64,000 nucleotides of DNA. It comes from Arion vulgaris. Its lineage: Eukaryota > Mollusca > Gastropoda > Stylommatophora > Arionidae. Shown piece after piece: positions 1 to 10,499 of this stretch; the first letter of the stretch is position 1; every line of letters begins with the position of its first letter. The notes beneath the pieces are model-generated. The model saw only the letters and a program-made list of their open reading frames with translations. It made no database searches and was not told the DNA's origin. The position numbers were made by a program, and so were the translations under genes. The stretch is taken from assembly GCA_020796225.1 (NCBI GenBank), contig CM036765.1:30098066-30162065 (forward strand), given 5' to 3'.

Positions 1-149
1 AACCTCAATGATCAATATTTCTGTTTAGGGGTGCCGTCTGTCCTTAAGAAGTAAAGAATAGAACCATTGAATTTTATCAAGAAACGTCATTAAAATGACT
101 AATAAGTGTTATGTGGGGCTAGGAACTCTCCCATGTAAAATAGCTTACG

Positions 150-303
150 GGTCTCTTCAAAATTACATCGGGACCCTTGTCGGTGCTAATTAATTTGTGC
201 ACTGCAGCTGAGATCTTCCTATGTAAGAAAGAGATCAGAGCACACATGGTTACTCACCATGATTACATATGATGATTGTCCTATCAGTCAATGAATCACT
301 ATT
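150..303 (+). repeat. Composite-element tail module, copy 1
   Basis: Shares a ~150-bp sequence with 841-988, 6893-7060, 12205-12370 and 46060-46200. Landmarks are TTCAAAATTACAT, GGTGCT..., TTTGTGCACTGCAGCTGAG, ATCTTC, and GTAAGAAAGAGATC followed by GAGCACACATGG. No tandem array is attached here. Confidence 0.7.
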
Positions 304-676
304 AGAAGACTACATCAATATTTTTGTGCAAACTTTAAATCTAAGGAAACTTATTTGCAGTGGTTCCATTTTATATGATATAAAATATAAAGATTCTGAT
401 AGCCATCATGTGAATTATTTATCACTGTGTCTACAATAATCTAAAAAAATGTATAGAAATCAGAAAACAATAATAAATTCACTATATATCTCATACTGAT
501 GGTGGTGGGCTCATTTGTGGGAAACAGAATACATGAATTTACATAGTTACCAACACTTTCTGTAATGAATGAAATGGGAACCGAATACACTGTATAAAAT
601 GAGGGACAAGAGTTTTGAGAAACTAGAAAATATAGCAAGAATATTTAGATTCTTACAGTAGTTGCTGTTGATTAAA

Positions 677-740
677 GCAGTGCTCAATTATAGCAGTGCT
701 CAATTATAGCAGTGCTCAATTATAGCAGTGCTCAATTATA
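677..740. repeat. 16-bp minisatellite, four perfect copies
   Basis: Unit GCAGTGCTCAATTATA repeated four times, about 100 bp upstream of a tail module. This is the same relative position that other arrays hold in the composite elements. Confidence 0.9.
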
Positions 741-840
741 GCATGAGTTTTGGAATTATTTAATCATTAATATCTCTTTTTTTTTTCTTAACTATTAAAT
801 CATTAATACTAATTAAAATAAAATAACTACACATTTTCAG

Positions 841-988
841 CATCCTCAAAATTATATATGGGATCCTCAAAGGTGCTTCATAATTCATGCACTGCCATTG
901 AAATCTTCCTGTATAAGAAAGAAATTGAAGCCCATATGGTTATTCATTGAAGTGCAATAATCATGGCTCTTTCAATTAATCAGTAAAT
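841..988 (+). repeat. Composite-element tail module, copy 2
   Basis: Diverged copy of the tail module, with CCTCAAAATTATAT and TGTATAAGAAAGAAATTG in place of the consensus. It lies in the gelsolin intron before the first visible exon. Confidence 0.65.
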
Positions 989-1101
989 GAAATGTGCATG
1001 ACATAAAGATACAAATTACGACATTTAAAGTAGGGAATATTAGAGAGAACAAAACTATTTTCTGTCACATTATTAAACCAATCTTGAAATTTGTCTTCCA
1101 G

Positions 1102-1185
1102 GCTGGACAGTTCTGTCAGCTTCTGGAATCTGAAAGAAATGGTCGTGCTAAGGCAGAGGTACTGGATGAAGGAAGCGACAGCGCA
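1102..1185 (+). CDS. Gelsolin-like gene, first visible exon
   Basis: 28 codons, phase 0 at both ends. The acceptor is a pyrimidine-rich TTTGTCTTCCAG and the donor is GTAAG. It encodes the linker helix entering the last gelsolin repeat, including LLESERNGRAKAEVLDEG. Confidence 0.88.
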
Positions 1186-4100
1186 GTAAGAAAATACATT
1201 CATATAATTTATTGACAAACTGATGTCTGTAAATATTTTATATACTATCGTTTTGTTCTCTGAGGTTGTAACTATCTTAATTGTTTTGTTTTTTTACCAT
1301 ATTCTCACTATCGCTATGAGAAGCTTGTATTTTCAACACTTGTGTCACTTCTAGCAAAGTTTTAGTATTGAGCCCATTTTTTATGATTCTTGTAATGCTG
1401 TCTATCCATCTCTCACATAATCTTCCATATACATTGACATTGTTGCACTTTCATTTTCAAGGTTCGGTTTCATTATCCATCCCTTTATCCCCAGAGCTAT
1501 CTCTGTGGGTCCCCTCTTTGATCATTCTCACTTGAATCAAAGTCCAATTTTTATCAGATTTTGAACCTGTTTTATTACTATCACTTACTAAGAAGTATGA
1601 ATCAGAGTCATTTTGGGCCTGGGTATCCACAGCTACATCACTCATTTTGAATATCATTTCTGTCATTATAAATATTGAATATCATTTCTGTTATTATAAA
1701 TATTGAATCTCATTTCTGTTATTATAAATATTGAATCTCATTTCTGTTATTATAAATATTGAATCTCATTTCTGTCATTATAAATATTGAATCTCATTTC
1801 TGTTATTATAAATATTGAATCTCATTTCTGTTATTATAAATATTGAATCTCATTTCTGTTATTATAAATATTGAATCCTTTTTATTATTCTTCTGTTATT
1901 ATAAATATTGAATCTCATTTCTGTTATTATAAATATTGAATCTCATTTCTGTTATTATAAATATTGAATCTCACTTCTATTGTTATAGATATTGGATTTA
2001 ATTTCTTGTAATCTTCTTTCAGCATGAATTTTTCCAAGCTCTCACTAGTGAAGACGATGATGATAACAACTTTGATGCTAAGGATACAGTGACTGAACTG
2101 TTCAGGTAATCATAATAGCACACATTATCACTATAAACAACAAATTAAATGGTCTGACCACATACTATCTTCAGGTACAGTGGATATGATGTAAAAGGCA
2201 GACCACATAAGTAACAGAGACAGTGAAGACAACATGACACAAATACAAGAGCCCATTCTAAAAATGTCTTTGTATCCTGGTGCTATGAGGCAAAAACTTA
2301 CTTAAAATAATGTCCTCTGTTTAATATTGTATCAATATAGATGGAGACTGCAGTAAAACTATGTATACTGGCGAAGCACGTAAAACAAAGTACAAAATAC
2401 AAATACAATGACAGTATATAGCAACGTTTCGACCAAAAAGGCTTTTATCAAGCAAAATGATACAACAAACCTGACGAATAACTCAGAACACTACATATAG
2501 ACTTTAACAAAGATATAGCAATATATTGTTTTATGTGAGTTTTAATATTGTAGCAAATTACTGAAAATAATGCCCTCTGTTTAAGACCGTAATAATTTAC
2601 TTAAAATAATATATGCTGTCTAAGACTGTAACAAATTACTGAAAATAATGCCCTCTGTTTAAGACTGTTGCCACTTAATTGAAATAATATAAGAGATATC
2701 ATATAAGTAAATATTAAGATAAAGTATCTTAAATTACTTATCTATCTATATATCTATCTATAAGTAATTACATTTACTTAACACTATTGTTTTGTATTTG
2801 AGAAAGTCATGGACACCAATTATATCTTCTTTTGTTGATTCTCTACATTTAGATTGTCTGATGCAACTGGTAAGCTGACCTTCAAGCAAGAAAAGAGAGG
2901 ACAGGTCAACGTTAGAGACCTAGACTCTAAGGTAATTTGCAATAGGAACGGGGAACAGTGTGAAAGATGACTTTAAAATTAATCTTCTGGTAGCAAAAAT
3001 AATGTTTTCAATGGCACACATGTGCCTCCAACATTTTTCTTTCTTGCCTTTGTTGTACATTCTGTCAGACTAAAATGTAAATATGTAAGGAAGTGTAGAG
3101 AAGAGTAAGATACATTTCATTGAGAGAATAAAAAATTAATAATTGATTGCTGAAATGAAAAGATAAACATTTGAGAAATAAAATGTATTCTTTGCTTCTC
3201 TGGTACCCAGTTGAGGACTTGGTCAATCTGAGAGCTGTTACAATTGAAAAGAAATTCCACTCCTAATGTGGAATTGTTTCTGAGACTAGACAGCTACATA
3301 GCACATGAACCAACTACTATGCTATAGTTACTCTCCATATATTGTGTGTGAATTAAGAATAATAAATATCATGATTATTTTCTTGTTACAGGATGTGTTT
3401 ATTGTGGATGTGAAAAAGTCTCTCTTTGTGTGGATAGGCAATGGCACATCCCAAAGTGAGAAGAAGAATGCCTTGCAGTATGCTCATGTGAGTTTGATCA
3501 GATTTTCTTCCTTAGTTCATAACTCCTAGACAAAAGGTTTTCACTTTTTTTTTTACCTTTGTGACAGACTTTCACATATGAAACAAACCTGACCATTTCC
3601 ATGTATACAGCACACTCAAATGGAGTCTCAGAGAGCCAATGGAGGGTGGCAGTAGTGACCTCAACCTCCATCCTCATACTGGAAATCCTGTATGCCCCAC
3701 TTCATTCTGCAACAACTCTGCTATGCATGCTAACCAAGAAACCCAAGCCTTTGCACCACGATGCACAGACCCAATGTTATAAACAACAACACCATCATCA
3801 CTTGCATTATCTTCGAATGATTGTCTCAATAGCTATTTATGACCGCTCCACAAACATAGGAAGAGTCCTAGAGTGCTCAGCATCTACTGCATACTCAACT
3901 TGCAAAATATATGTGGCAAATTACTTGAGAAGATAGTGGCCAGAAAGGTAATGTGTCACTAAGAGACGGACCACATCCTCCCTGACACTTTGGGTTGCTA
4001 CCGATCAATGAAAGGGACATGCTGGCATGTTTGCTTAAGATGTTTATGAGGGCTTCTAAGCAAGAGACTGTTGCTGTGGTCATTGATTTGGGGGCTGCTT

Positions 4101-5854
4101 ATAACAAAGTGGGCTTTTCAATCATAATACTCTGTTAAAATGTGTAGTTAATCCTTGGCTGGTGAACTGCTTCTTTGATAGACAAGCATTCACTACTTTT
4201 AGGAACATTGACGTCTGATCCTGCACTTATATGCCAGGGATTACAGGGTTCTCCTTTATCATCCACGTTGTTTAATAATTATACAGAAAATGTTGCCAAA
4301 ATTCAACCACTTGGATCAGACATTGACTTTGCAGATGATATCTTAATATATATGTCTGAATCAGATAAACGAAAGATGGTTGAAGATATTCAGGAATCAT
4401 TTCATTCAGCCTATTGACAGAGCTGACATTCTGACTACCTCATCGAGTTATGCAGCAAAGAGGACTTTCATCTAAACTAATCCACATCAATATCTAGATT
4501 GCAAGAGCTTGGATTGAAGATTGAGGTGACCAGAAAAGAGCACCACAACAGGCATATAATCAGGCTCATTAATCAACATCATACTGTTATGGTTAGTCGC
4601 TGGATTCTGTTGAAGATATTGCAAATGAGATTGAAACACCCATTGACATGTCTGGAGTGCAATGAAGATATTCCAAACTGAATCATACCTTGGTTTCACT
4701 GGCGCTGTTCAGTTACATACTAAACATTGGTTTGTGAGATGTCGTTAACTGGGCCAGCCTGTTATAATTAAAAAAGACATGTAGAGTCAGTTGTGCAGAT
4801 CTACACCAGAAAATCTACTTTCATTTTTTATGAAGACATGTAGTGGAAGATGCAGCTCTACTTTCTATTGGCAGAAGACAGATGAAATCAAGACCTGAAA
4901 ACAGATGTTTGCCTTCTTTAACTGTAAAACTTTTATTAATTAACATTTTATAAAATTGGATCCTACGTGGAAGTGCCAAAATGAGTAGACCCAGTACAGT
5001 TGGACTTGTAAACTCTGAGCGTTGTCGTTCATTCAAATGAGATCCTCTCTGAGTTTGTTTACATGTATTTGATTGTGCCCTTTGACATTTTATGAAGGCT
5101 TCCACCCTTTGGCTGTGATCAAGTGGACACCACACTTTGATCTTAGCCACGCCTAAGTGGTTACAGGGGTCCAAATTTGGAGTGTAAAGAATAGAACCAC
5201 TGTTACCTGCTGCGCATGTCTTAAGAGGCGACTAAGGAGGTTTGGCTGAAATCGGTTGCATGTGTCCGCCAGGGAATGCTAACGCGAAACAAATGCTTGC
5301 AGAAAACGGATGCACCAGGCCATAAGGTGCATAACATGGTGCAACAACCCTCACAATGAGGAATGGGATAACGGATTCTACGTCGCCAATCTGCCTCGGA
5401 GATATAGCCATGCAGTAAGAATGTTAGACCTACCATTACGAGGGTCTGCGGGAAGAGGTCTGCACAAACGGGGAAGCAGAAATCATAGGAATTAAATCCT
5501 ACAGAACTGCCACCAGTATGCAGACTTGAGAAGAAAGAGGTGGCCCACTTACACTAGCATCCAAGACAAACTGTATGGCGTGGCTGATAATCTGAGGCAG
5601 TGGCTGCCTTTATTAGAGAATCCGAAATCCCAATCTAGTGAGAATGCAGAAGAAGAAGATCTTAGCCAAAAGACAGAAGTTCCTTTAACCTTCCGTAGTA
5701 ATATTTTCGAACAAACTTTCTACAATTTTACTGATTTGCCATTTTTCATAAATTTCAGGAATATCTGATGAAAACCGATCACCCTCTTGTGTCTGTGACA
5801 TGCTTGAAGGAAGGACAAGTAAACAAAGAATTTCAGACAGCTATTGCTGCATAG
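1102..5854 (+). CDS. Gelsolin-like actin-binding protein, C-terminal part (five exons, 5' incomplete)
   Basis: The spliced product of 1102-1185, 2023-2105, 2853-2931, 3392-3487 and 5759-5854 is 145 residues and ends at a TAG (5852-5854). All junctions are GT-AG and the frame is continuous. It matches the end of a gelsolin repeat: an A..L..ER..KA-like start with VLDEG, then EFFQAL, a DDDD acidic stretch, the LSDATGKLTF strand, DVFIVDVKKSLFVWIGNG, the helix SEKKNALQYAHEYL, and a tail HPLVSVT..EGQ. Gelsolin-family proteins sever and cap actin filaments under calcium control; the Glu in SEKK and the Asp before VFIVD sit where calcium-binding residues usually lie. The short tail after EGQ resembles the three-domain gelsolin-like proteins of molluscs and annelids rather than six-domain gelsolin (inference). 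Upstream exons must lie before the window; none was found in 1-1100. Nothing marks the gene as broken. Confidence 0.9.
1649..1995. repeat. 28-bp minisatellite in gelsolin intron
   Basis: About 12 copies of a unit reading TATTATAAATATTG plus AATCTCATTTCTGT. It is broken once near 1878-1892 and ends about 30 bp before an exon acceptor. Confidence 0.9.
2023..2105 (+). CDS. Gelsolin-like gene, second visible exon
   Basis: The acceptor is TTCTTTCAG and the donor is GTAATC; it ends with a codon split 2+1. It encodes HEFFQALTSEDDDDNNF and DTVTELF, the helix and acidic loop before the last beta sheet. It directly follows the 28-bp minisatellite in the preceding intron. Confidence 0.88.
2297..2690. 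repeat. Degenerate ~38-bp repeats interrupted by a ~210-bp insert
   Basis: Units containing AAAATAATGCCCTCTGTTTAA lie at 2297-2335 and again, three times, from 2554. The intervening 2334-2553 sequence is unrelated and is flanked on both sides by TTTAATATTGTA. This could be a 12-bp target duplication or simply the edges of two repeat units. The insert carries the hammerhead-like motif at 2421-2455. Confidence 0.6.
2421..2455 (-). ncRNA. Degenerate hammerhead-like core motif
   Basis: On the minus strand the order is TTGATAA, a short GCC/GGT stem around TTTTT, then CGAAACG. This follows the CUGAUGA-stem II-GAAA order of hammerhead ribozymes, with two changes in the first box. Stems I and III are not evident, so activity is unlikely. 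Confidence 0.25.
2853..2931 (+). CDS. Gelsolin-like gene, third visible exon
   Basis: The acceptor is CTACATTTAG and the donor is GTAATT. The first base completes the split Arg codon. It encodes LSDATGKLTFKQEKRG and the LDSK turn of the gelsolin fold. Confidence 0.88.
3392..3487 (+). CDS. Gelsolin-like gene, fourth visible exon
   Basis: 32 codons, phase 0. The acceptor is TTGTTACAG and the donor is GTGAGT. It carries the diagnostic DVFIVD...LFVWIGNG strands and the SEKKNALQYAH helix. Confidence 0.92.
3600..4790 (+). pseudogene. Decayed RNase H-type LINE in gelsolin intron 4
   Basis: Stops and frameshifts run throughout. Recognisable pieces are an RT segment with KLLEKIVARK-like residues near 3915-3950, a GLQGSPLSSTLF motif near 4235-4275, and FADDILIYMSE (the RT catalytic box) near 4325-4365. 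A 3' segment at 4499-4681 has NQHHTVMVSRW and a CLEC pair, matching the NQHRTGVLGRW and CPEC of the LINE at 16.7 kb. The order RT to zinc-knuckle tail indicates one old insertion on the + strand. The middle part with RNase H is missing. Confidence 0.65.
5156..5660 (+). repeat. ~500-bp composite repeat, copy 1 (hairpin-head family fused to LINE end)
   Basis: Nearly colinear with 43680-44170. It starts GTGGTTACAGGGG, passes the hairpin-like word GTC.TAAGAGGCGAC, and ends with a reading frame CPQYA/TYTSIQDKLYGVADN, which resembles the C-terminal tail of LINE proteins seen at 8.9 and 24.4 kb. It finishes in a GAAGAAGAAG tail. It is best read as a non-autonomous retroelement that acquired a LINE 3' end. 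Confidence 0.65.
5759..5854 (+). CDS. Gelsolin-like gene, last exon with stop
   Basis: The acceptor is AATTTCAG. It encodes 31 residues starting EYLMKTDHPL, continuing the helix of the previous exon, and ends in TAG. The intron before it is about 2.3 kb and holds a LINE remnant and a composite repeat. Confidence 0.88.
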   Translation, partial: EYLMKTDHPLVSVTCLKEGQVNKEFQTAIAA

Positions 5855-6460
5855 ATCTCAACACAGCAGTAAAACCTTTGCAGTTGTCTGTTGTTTTATA
5901 GATATATATATATCCCCTGATACCGATGCTGCTGTACTGTTTTCTTTTTTTTACTCAAGTTATCTGCCTTTAATTGTTTGATATATCTTGTTTTAAACCA
6001 CTTCTTCATGCAGCTTCACATGTTATGGACATTTTTTTTCCTCACGTATACATATTTAAAACACAGCTGCTTAACTAAGCTAAAACCATTATATTTTATT
6101 ACATACAATTTAATGCAAAATAATGATCAATTTCGAACTTCTTTGTTAGTGTACTTGTTCACAAACTTTCTCTTCTATACTTTAATGTAATATGAAAGAT
6201 AATGTATACTGGTTACATTTGTGGGATAGAGATGTAAGTGTACAGCAACTAGTTGGTGTACAACTATGTTGGTGTATGACCTGCAGACTACTCGATACTA
6301 TTACATACTAGAAGATGATGAGACATGCAAACCCATGACATGTATTTCATGCATGATTTCTGAAATGCAAAAATATAGACTAAGTTATAGTATGTTAGAT
6401 GCTCGTCTCTTGTTCCAAATGTACTCGGTCAGCTACCTCGGAGAGCTATCAGAATATTTT
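5855..6460 (+). other. Probable 3' untranslated and downstream sequence of the gelsolin-like gene
   Basis: AT-rich, without a supportable gene. The polyadenylation site is unclear. An AATAAA occurs only later, near 7266, beyond an inserted composite element, so the transcript end cannot be set from sequence alone. Confidence 0.3.
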
Positions 6461-7065
6461 TCCAGAGGTTCCTGATCTCAGTGTAGGTGAGATCGAGTTC
6501 CTAGTCCTATCAGAGACGGAGGATAAAATGTAGGTCCTGAGTTCAAGTTGAGCATATAAAATAACCCTTGGTCGAGAAGAGCAGACTGGAAATAGTATGC
6601 TGGAAATGGATATCCACTGCCCGGTCAAAATTAATTAGTTCGATTTTTTGGTCGAGAAGAGCAGACTGGAAATAGTATGCTGGAAATGGATATCCACTGC
6701 CCGGTCAAAATTAATTAGTTCGATTTTTTGGTCGAGAAGAGCAGACTGGAAATAGTATGCTGGAAATGGATATCCACTGCCCGGTCAAAATTAATTAGTT
6801 CGATTTTTTGGTCGAGAAGAGCAGACTGGAAATAGTATGCTGGAAATGGATATCCACTGCCCGGTCAAAATTAATTAGTTCGATTTTTTTTTAAAAATTT
6901 CTACAGAATATTTTCACCATCTTCTAAATTACACTGGGGACCCTCGGTGCTGCAGAGTTTGTGCACCACCACTGAGATCTTCTTGTGTGAGAAAGAGATC
7001 AGAGCACACCTGATTACTCACAGAAGTGCAAATATGATGGTCCTTTCATCATTCAATCATTAGTA
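6460..7065 (+). mobile_element. Composite head-array-tail element, copy A
   Basis: The head (6460-6568) contains GAGATCGAGTTCCTAGTCCT and AAAATGTA..., shared with 45420-45510. The core is a four-copy 80-bp array. The tail (6893-7060) is the module shared with four other sites. There is no coding capacity. The architecture recalls bivalve elements with internal tandem repeats and Helitron-like non-autonomous elements (inference). Confidence 0.65.
6571..6890. repeat. 80-bp tandem repeat, four near-identical copies
   Basis: Units start at 6571, 6651, 6731 and 6811 with GTCGAGAAGAGCAGACTGG and show essentially no divergence, so the expansion is recent. Each unit ends in a T tract. Confidence 0.95.
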
Positions 7066-7504
7066 TTTCCATTAGATTTTATAAACACAACAGACTTTGA
7101 TAACGTTTGTTCATCAAATTAAAGATAGGAACTTCTGATATGTTCTTGTATGTTTTCTACTGAACCATATGGTTTGAAATTATGTTTTTGGGTTACATTT
7201 AATTTGAATATATTTCATGTTAGTGATCAAATTTGCTCATCATTTTTTTTAAATGCTGTACTTGGAATAAAGATATACTTATTGAGAATCATTTAATTTG
7301 AGACATTTAAAGTATTATGAGTGTAACACTTGTATCTTACATTTCTAGTAGAGACATTGACTTATTTTGCTGTTGTACTTGATAAATACTGTATTTCATG
7401 CTTAGATACTTTGCTTATAGTTGCTGATTAATGTTATAAAATAATACAATTTCCCATAGCCCTTTCATACCTTAGCGTATGAAGTCACTTCACATTTCTA
7501 CCCC

Positions 7505-7640
7505 CTAGTGTGCAGGAGGTAAGATGGCCAATTTCCTTTTCTCACATGTGGAACGTTGAGTGTGGGATTGAACCCACAACGCTCTTGTGTCTGAATTGAT
7601 AGGCAAACGCTACCGCAGAGGCTACGCCAATTTTTCTCAC
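7505..7640 (-). mobile_element. tRNA-derived SINE, family D
   Basis: On the minus strand a B box GGTTCAATCCC is followed by CACATGTGAGAAAAGG and GGCCATCTTACCTCCTGCAC. The same arrangement occurs on the + strand at 29570-29655. The upstream GGTAGCG region is a plausible A box. Confidence 0.65.
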
Positions 7641-8655
7641 TCACTAAGATTACTAACCTCAAATACAAGCTTAAATATGGTACATTTATTTCATGTTGAG
7701 ACTTGAATTTTGTTTTGATAGCAATATAGTCAAAAGTGAAATATCTAGTCTTCTGTTATTGTTAACTAGCTGAATGTGAAGTTCTTCTATATTACATGAC
7801 ACAAACTTTTTTTTTTTATTTAACATGTAAGCTTATATATATTTTTGTTGTACATTTGTGTTTATTGTTAGTGTAGATAGACATTTTACATATTATATTT
7901 TGTAATTTTTGGTCATAGACAGCTGAATCTACTTGAATATTTTGTTCTTTACTTCCAGTTTCTGTTTATTTTTGTTTTTTTTATCCTCTTGGGATCAGTT
8001 TTTTTTGTTTATATATTAATACTTTTGTTTTTTTATGCATATAAAGCACATTATTTTTAACAAATTTTCAGTTGGTATTGTACAATATATAACTGTTGTG
8101 ACTTTAGACTTTTCTTATCTTTCAATCTTTCAAAAAATGTAACATGACAAATTGTTGATTTAAAAAGATGTGTAGTTTCTGTGTGTATAGAAAACATAGG
8201 ATCATGACAAAGGCAACATCAATCAATTTGATCAAAGTTTTGATTAATTAGACAAAGTTGCCATTGAGACCTATCATAAAACTAAATCAATCAGGACTGT
8301 ACATCTTTCAAGAGGCTGACTTCAGTAGAAATTTCCACTGGAAATGCTCTAACATAGTGATATTTATGTTGATGGCATTAATTTTAGTTGAAAGCTAATT
8401 AAAGATAATTTTAAACACTCGTTAGGGAAGGTTTTCTTTGTCTTTAGTACTTACTTCATGTTCATTTGTCACTGTGATAAAGCTATACATTTGTTATGTG
8501 CCTGGTGATTGTGGAGTAGTTAAAAATAAATGCACATGAAAAAAAACACAAAATTATTTAATCAAACACAAATTGGTTACTTTATAAGGAATTTCACACA
8601 CACATTTACTATATGATACCTTATTTAATGTCATATTTGACAGATATATATATAG
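7640..8655. other. AT-rich interval without a recognisable feature
   Basis: No long frame, repeat array or tRNA-like box was found. There are only T-rich and AT-rich runs. Confidence 0.5.
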
Positions 8656-8669
8656 ATATACACATTATA

Positions 8670-8990
8670 AAGACAAATGGTCAAAAGACCATCCTCAGTA
8701 TAACAACAGCGATGGGTATTATGGTCTGTCTCGTAGGGAACAAGTTGCCATCCCCCACTCCGTACCAGCCACAACAAGCTCCGCGCATACGTTTCATAAA
8801 TTTAAAATTGGCACAACTAGCCTGTGCCCCTGCAAAACACGTTCTGCAAGATTGTCAACTGATAGCAGGTATAAGAAAAGAAACCTGGCCCCATAACACA
8901 GAGCTTCGCGAGAAACTGTACGGAGGAACAGAGTCCCTTAAAAACACAGTAAAATTCATGATAAAAGTTGGTTCATCAGTCTAGGCCGGA
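8670..8990 (+). pseudogene. LINE 3' end (zinc-knuckle region)
   Basis: The frame ends ...AKHVLQDCQLIAGIRKETWP and TELREKLYGGTESLK, matching the C-terminus of the minus-strand LINE at 24.4 kb. It is 5'-truncated. The CPC pair of the knuckle is degraded to CAP. Confidence 0.7.
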
Positions 8991-9239
8991 ATAGCAGAAA
9001 GAGAGATATACACATACTTTGAACTCATTAATGTATTTGTGAAAGTGGTACTTGTTATTAGACATCAGGACAATTAATGATAACCAACCACCAATAACAG
9101 CACACAATAAAAGGATCATGTAATAAAGCCAAGGGAAGACAGAGAAAAAAAATGAGTAGACAATATAAAGACTGCACTAAATAAACATGGGTGTAACACA
9201 ACAAGGGCGACTCAGCTGGCACTGGATAGCAAATTAAAG

Positions 9240-9440
9240 CTACCACCACTACGCTTAATGACAAGAGTGGACAACCAATTCCATCATCCACTTTGGGAAA
9301 GATATCAGGACAATTGTGATAACTCTGAGCCAAGAAATATCAGACTCAATTCCATAGAGGAGATTGAGATAGTTGCCCAGCTTAGAGCAGTATGGATAAA
9401 TTACTTACAGGCCCTGTGTAATATATATAACGGTTTGAGA
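9240..9440 (+). pseudogene. LINE C-terminal fragment
   Basis: Residues RNIRLNSIEEIEIVAQLRAVW resemble the RNI.LSSMEEIERVAQ... ends coded on the minus strand at 22.1, 24.05 and 29.7 kb. This is the end of an endonuclease-reverse transcriptase LINE. Confidence 0.45.
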
Positions 9441-9599
9441 GGAATATAATAAAAGTAATATGTTATATATTAAAGCACAACATTAGTTACAAAAACTCTA
9501 GTTTCTTTATAATTTGGAGGTCTTCTTTATGCTTTACGTTTTTAAAATAGAAACTATTTTCTGTCCGTTTTTATATCTACATGATATATATAGTTGCTC

Positions 9600-10135
9600 T
9601 ACATATGGCCTTTTTCATCTTTACAGACGGTCAATTGGCAAGTGTTTTACTATGACAGCTTCTGAGTTTCGCTTTTTCTCTTGTCGTTCAGCTCATACAA
9701 AGTCTCTTCTCAAAAGACTCTACACCTTTTCGCAATTTGACTTTCCACAAAACTGTCATCAGCTAGTTTTTCCCATGTGCTAGGACCTATAGAAAATGAT
9801 TTCATTGGGGCTTTGCAGACATCTTTATATCTGAGTAGTGGTCTGCCCTGGTGCCTCTTCCCTCCGAAAGTTCACAGAACAACATTTGTTTTGGTATGCG
9901 ATAAGTTTCTATTCTTCTCACATGTCCCAACCATCTTAGTCGTCTACTGCTGAGCATGCCCATGATGGAAGGCAGATTTGCACGTTGTAGTACTTCAGAG
10001 TTGGTTATCTTGTCATACCACCTGATGTTCATAATCTTGTGGAGACATTGAAGGTGAAAGATGTTAAGTCTCCTCTCGTGTCTTGAGTAGGCTGTCCATG
10101 TTTCTGAGCCATATATAGTTGCTCTACATGACATA
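9600..10135 (-). pseudogene. LINE reverse transcriptase C-terminal region
   Basis: On the minus strand the frame begins ATIYGSETWTAYSRHERRLN, then RRLRWLGHVRRIE and GPL-like residues, and breaks into other frames ending KKGVESFEKR-like sequence. This is the typical post-RT region of a widespread animal LINE; the same family is on the + strand at 48.9 kb. The copy is 5'-truncated, and its break point coincides with the 22-bp array. Confidence 0.75.
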
Positions 10136-10220
10136 TATATGTGCTCTACATGACATATATAGTTTCTCTACATGACATATATAGGTGCTCTACATGACAT
10201 ATATAGGTGCTCTACATGGT
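10113..10220. repeat. 22-bp minisatellite at a LINE truncation point
   Basis: About five units of GGTGCTCTACATGACATATATA. The first unit is the LINE sequence itself at 10113-10135. A single similar word lies on the other side of the LINE at 9575-9606. Confidence 0.8.
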
Positions 10221-10499
10221 GCTTTTGCTTACTAATCAATATCATTTATTTTTGTGCTGCTTATATTTTTTGTAAGATTATTTCATTCTAATTTCTAAAA
10301 TTGTTTTTAAATGACTCATATTACTTTAATAGTAATCTTTCACTACCACAATTAATCAGTTTAAAAGATAATCAGAAACTATATTTGCTTGTTTAGTTGT
10401 CAGTTAAACTCTTGCATTCAGTGTCATATTATATTTGATTAAATATTGACTTCTTCATTTTATAGTAGTCTGTGTCAAAATATTTTTTAATACTAATTA

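Noticed and set aside
9058..9333. 91-codon minus-strand frame with hydrophobic segments as a membrane protein
   Set aside because: It runs antisense across the LINE C-terminal fragment on the + strand and has no family motif.
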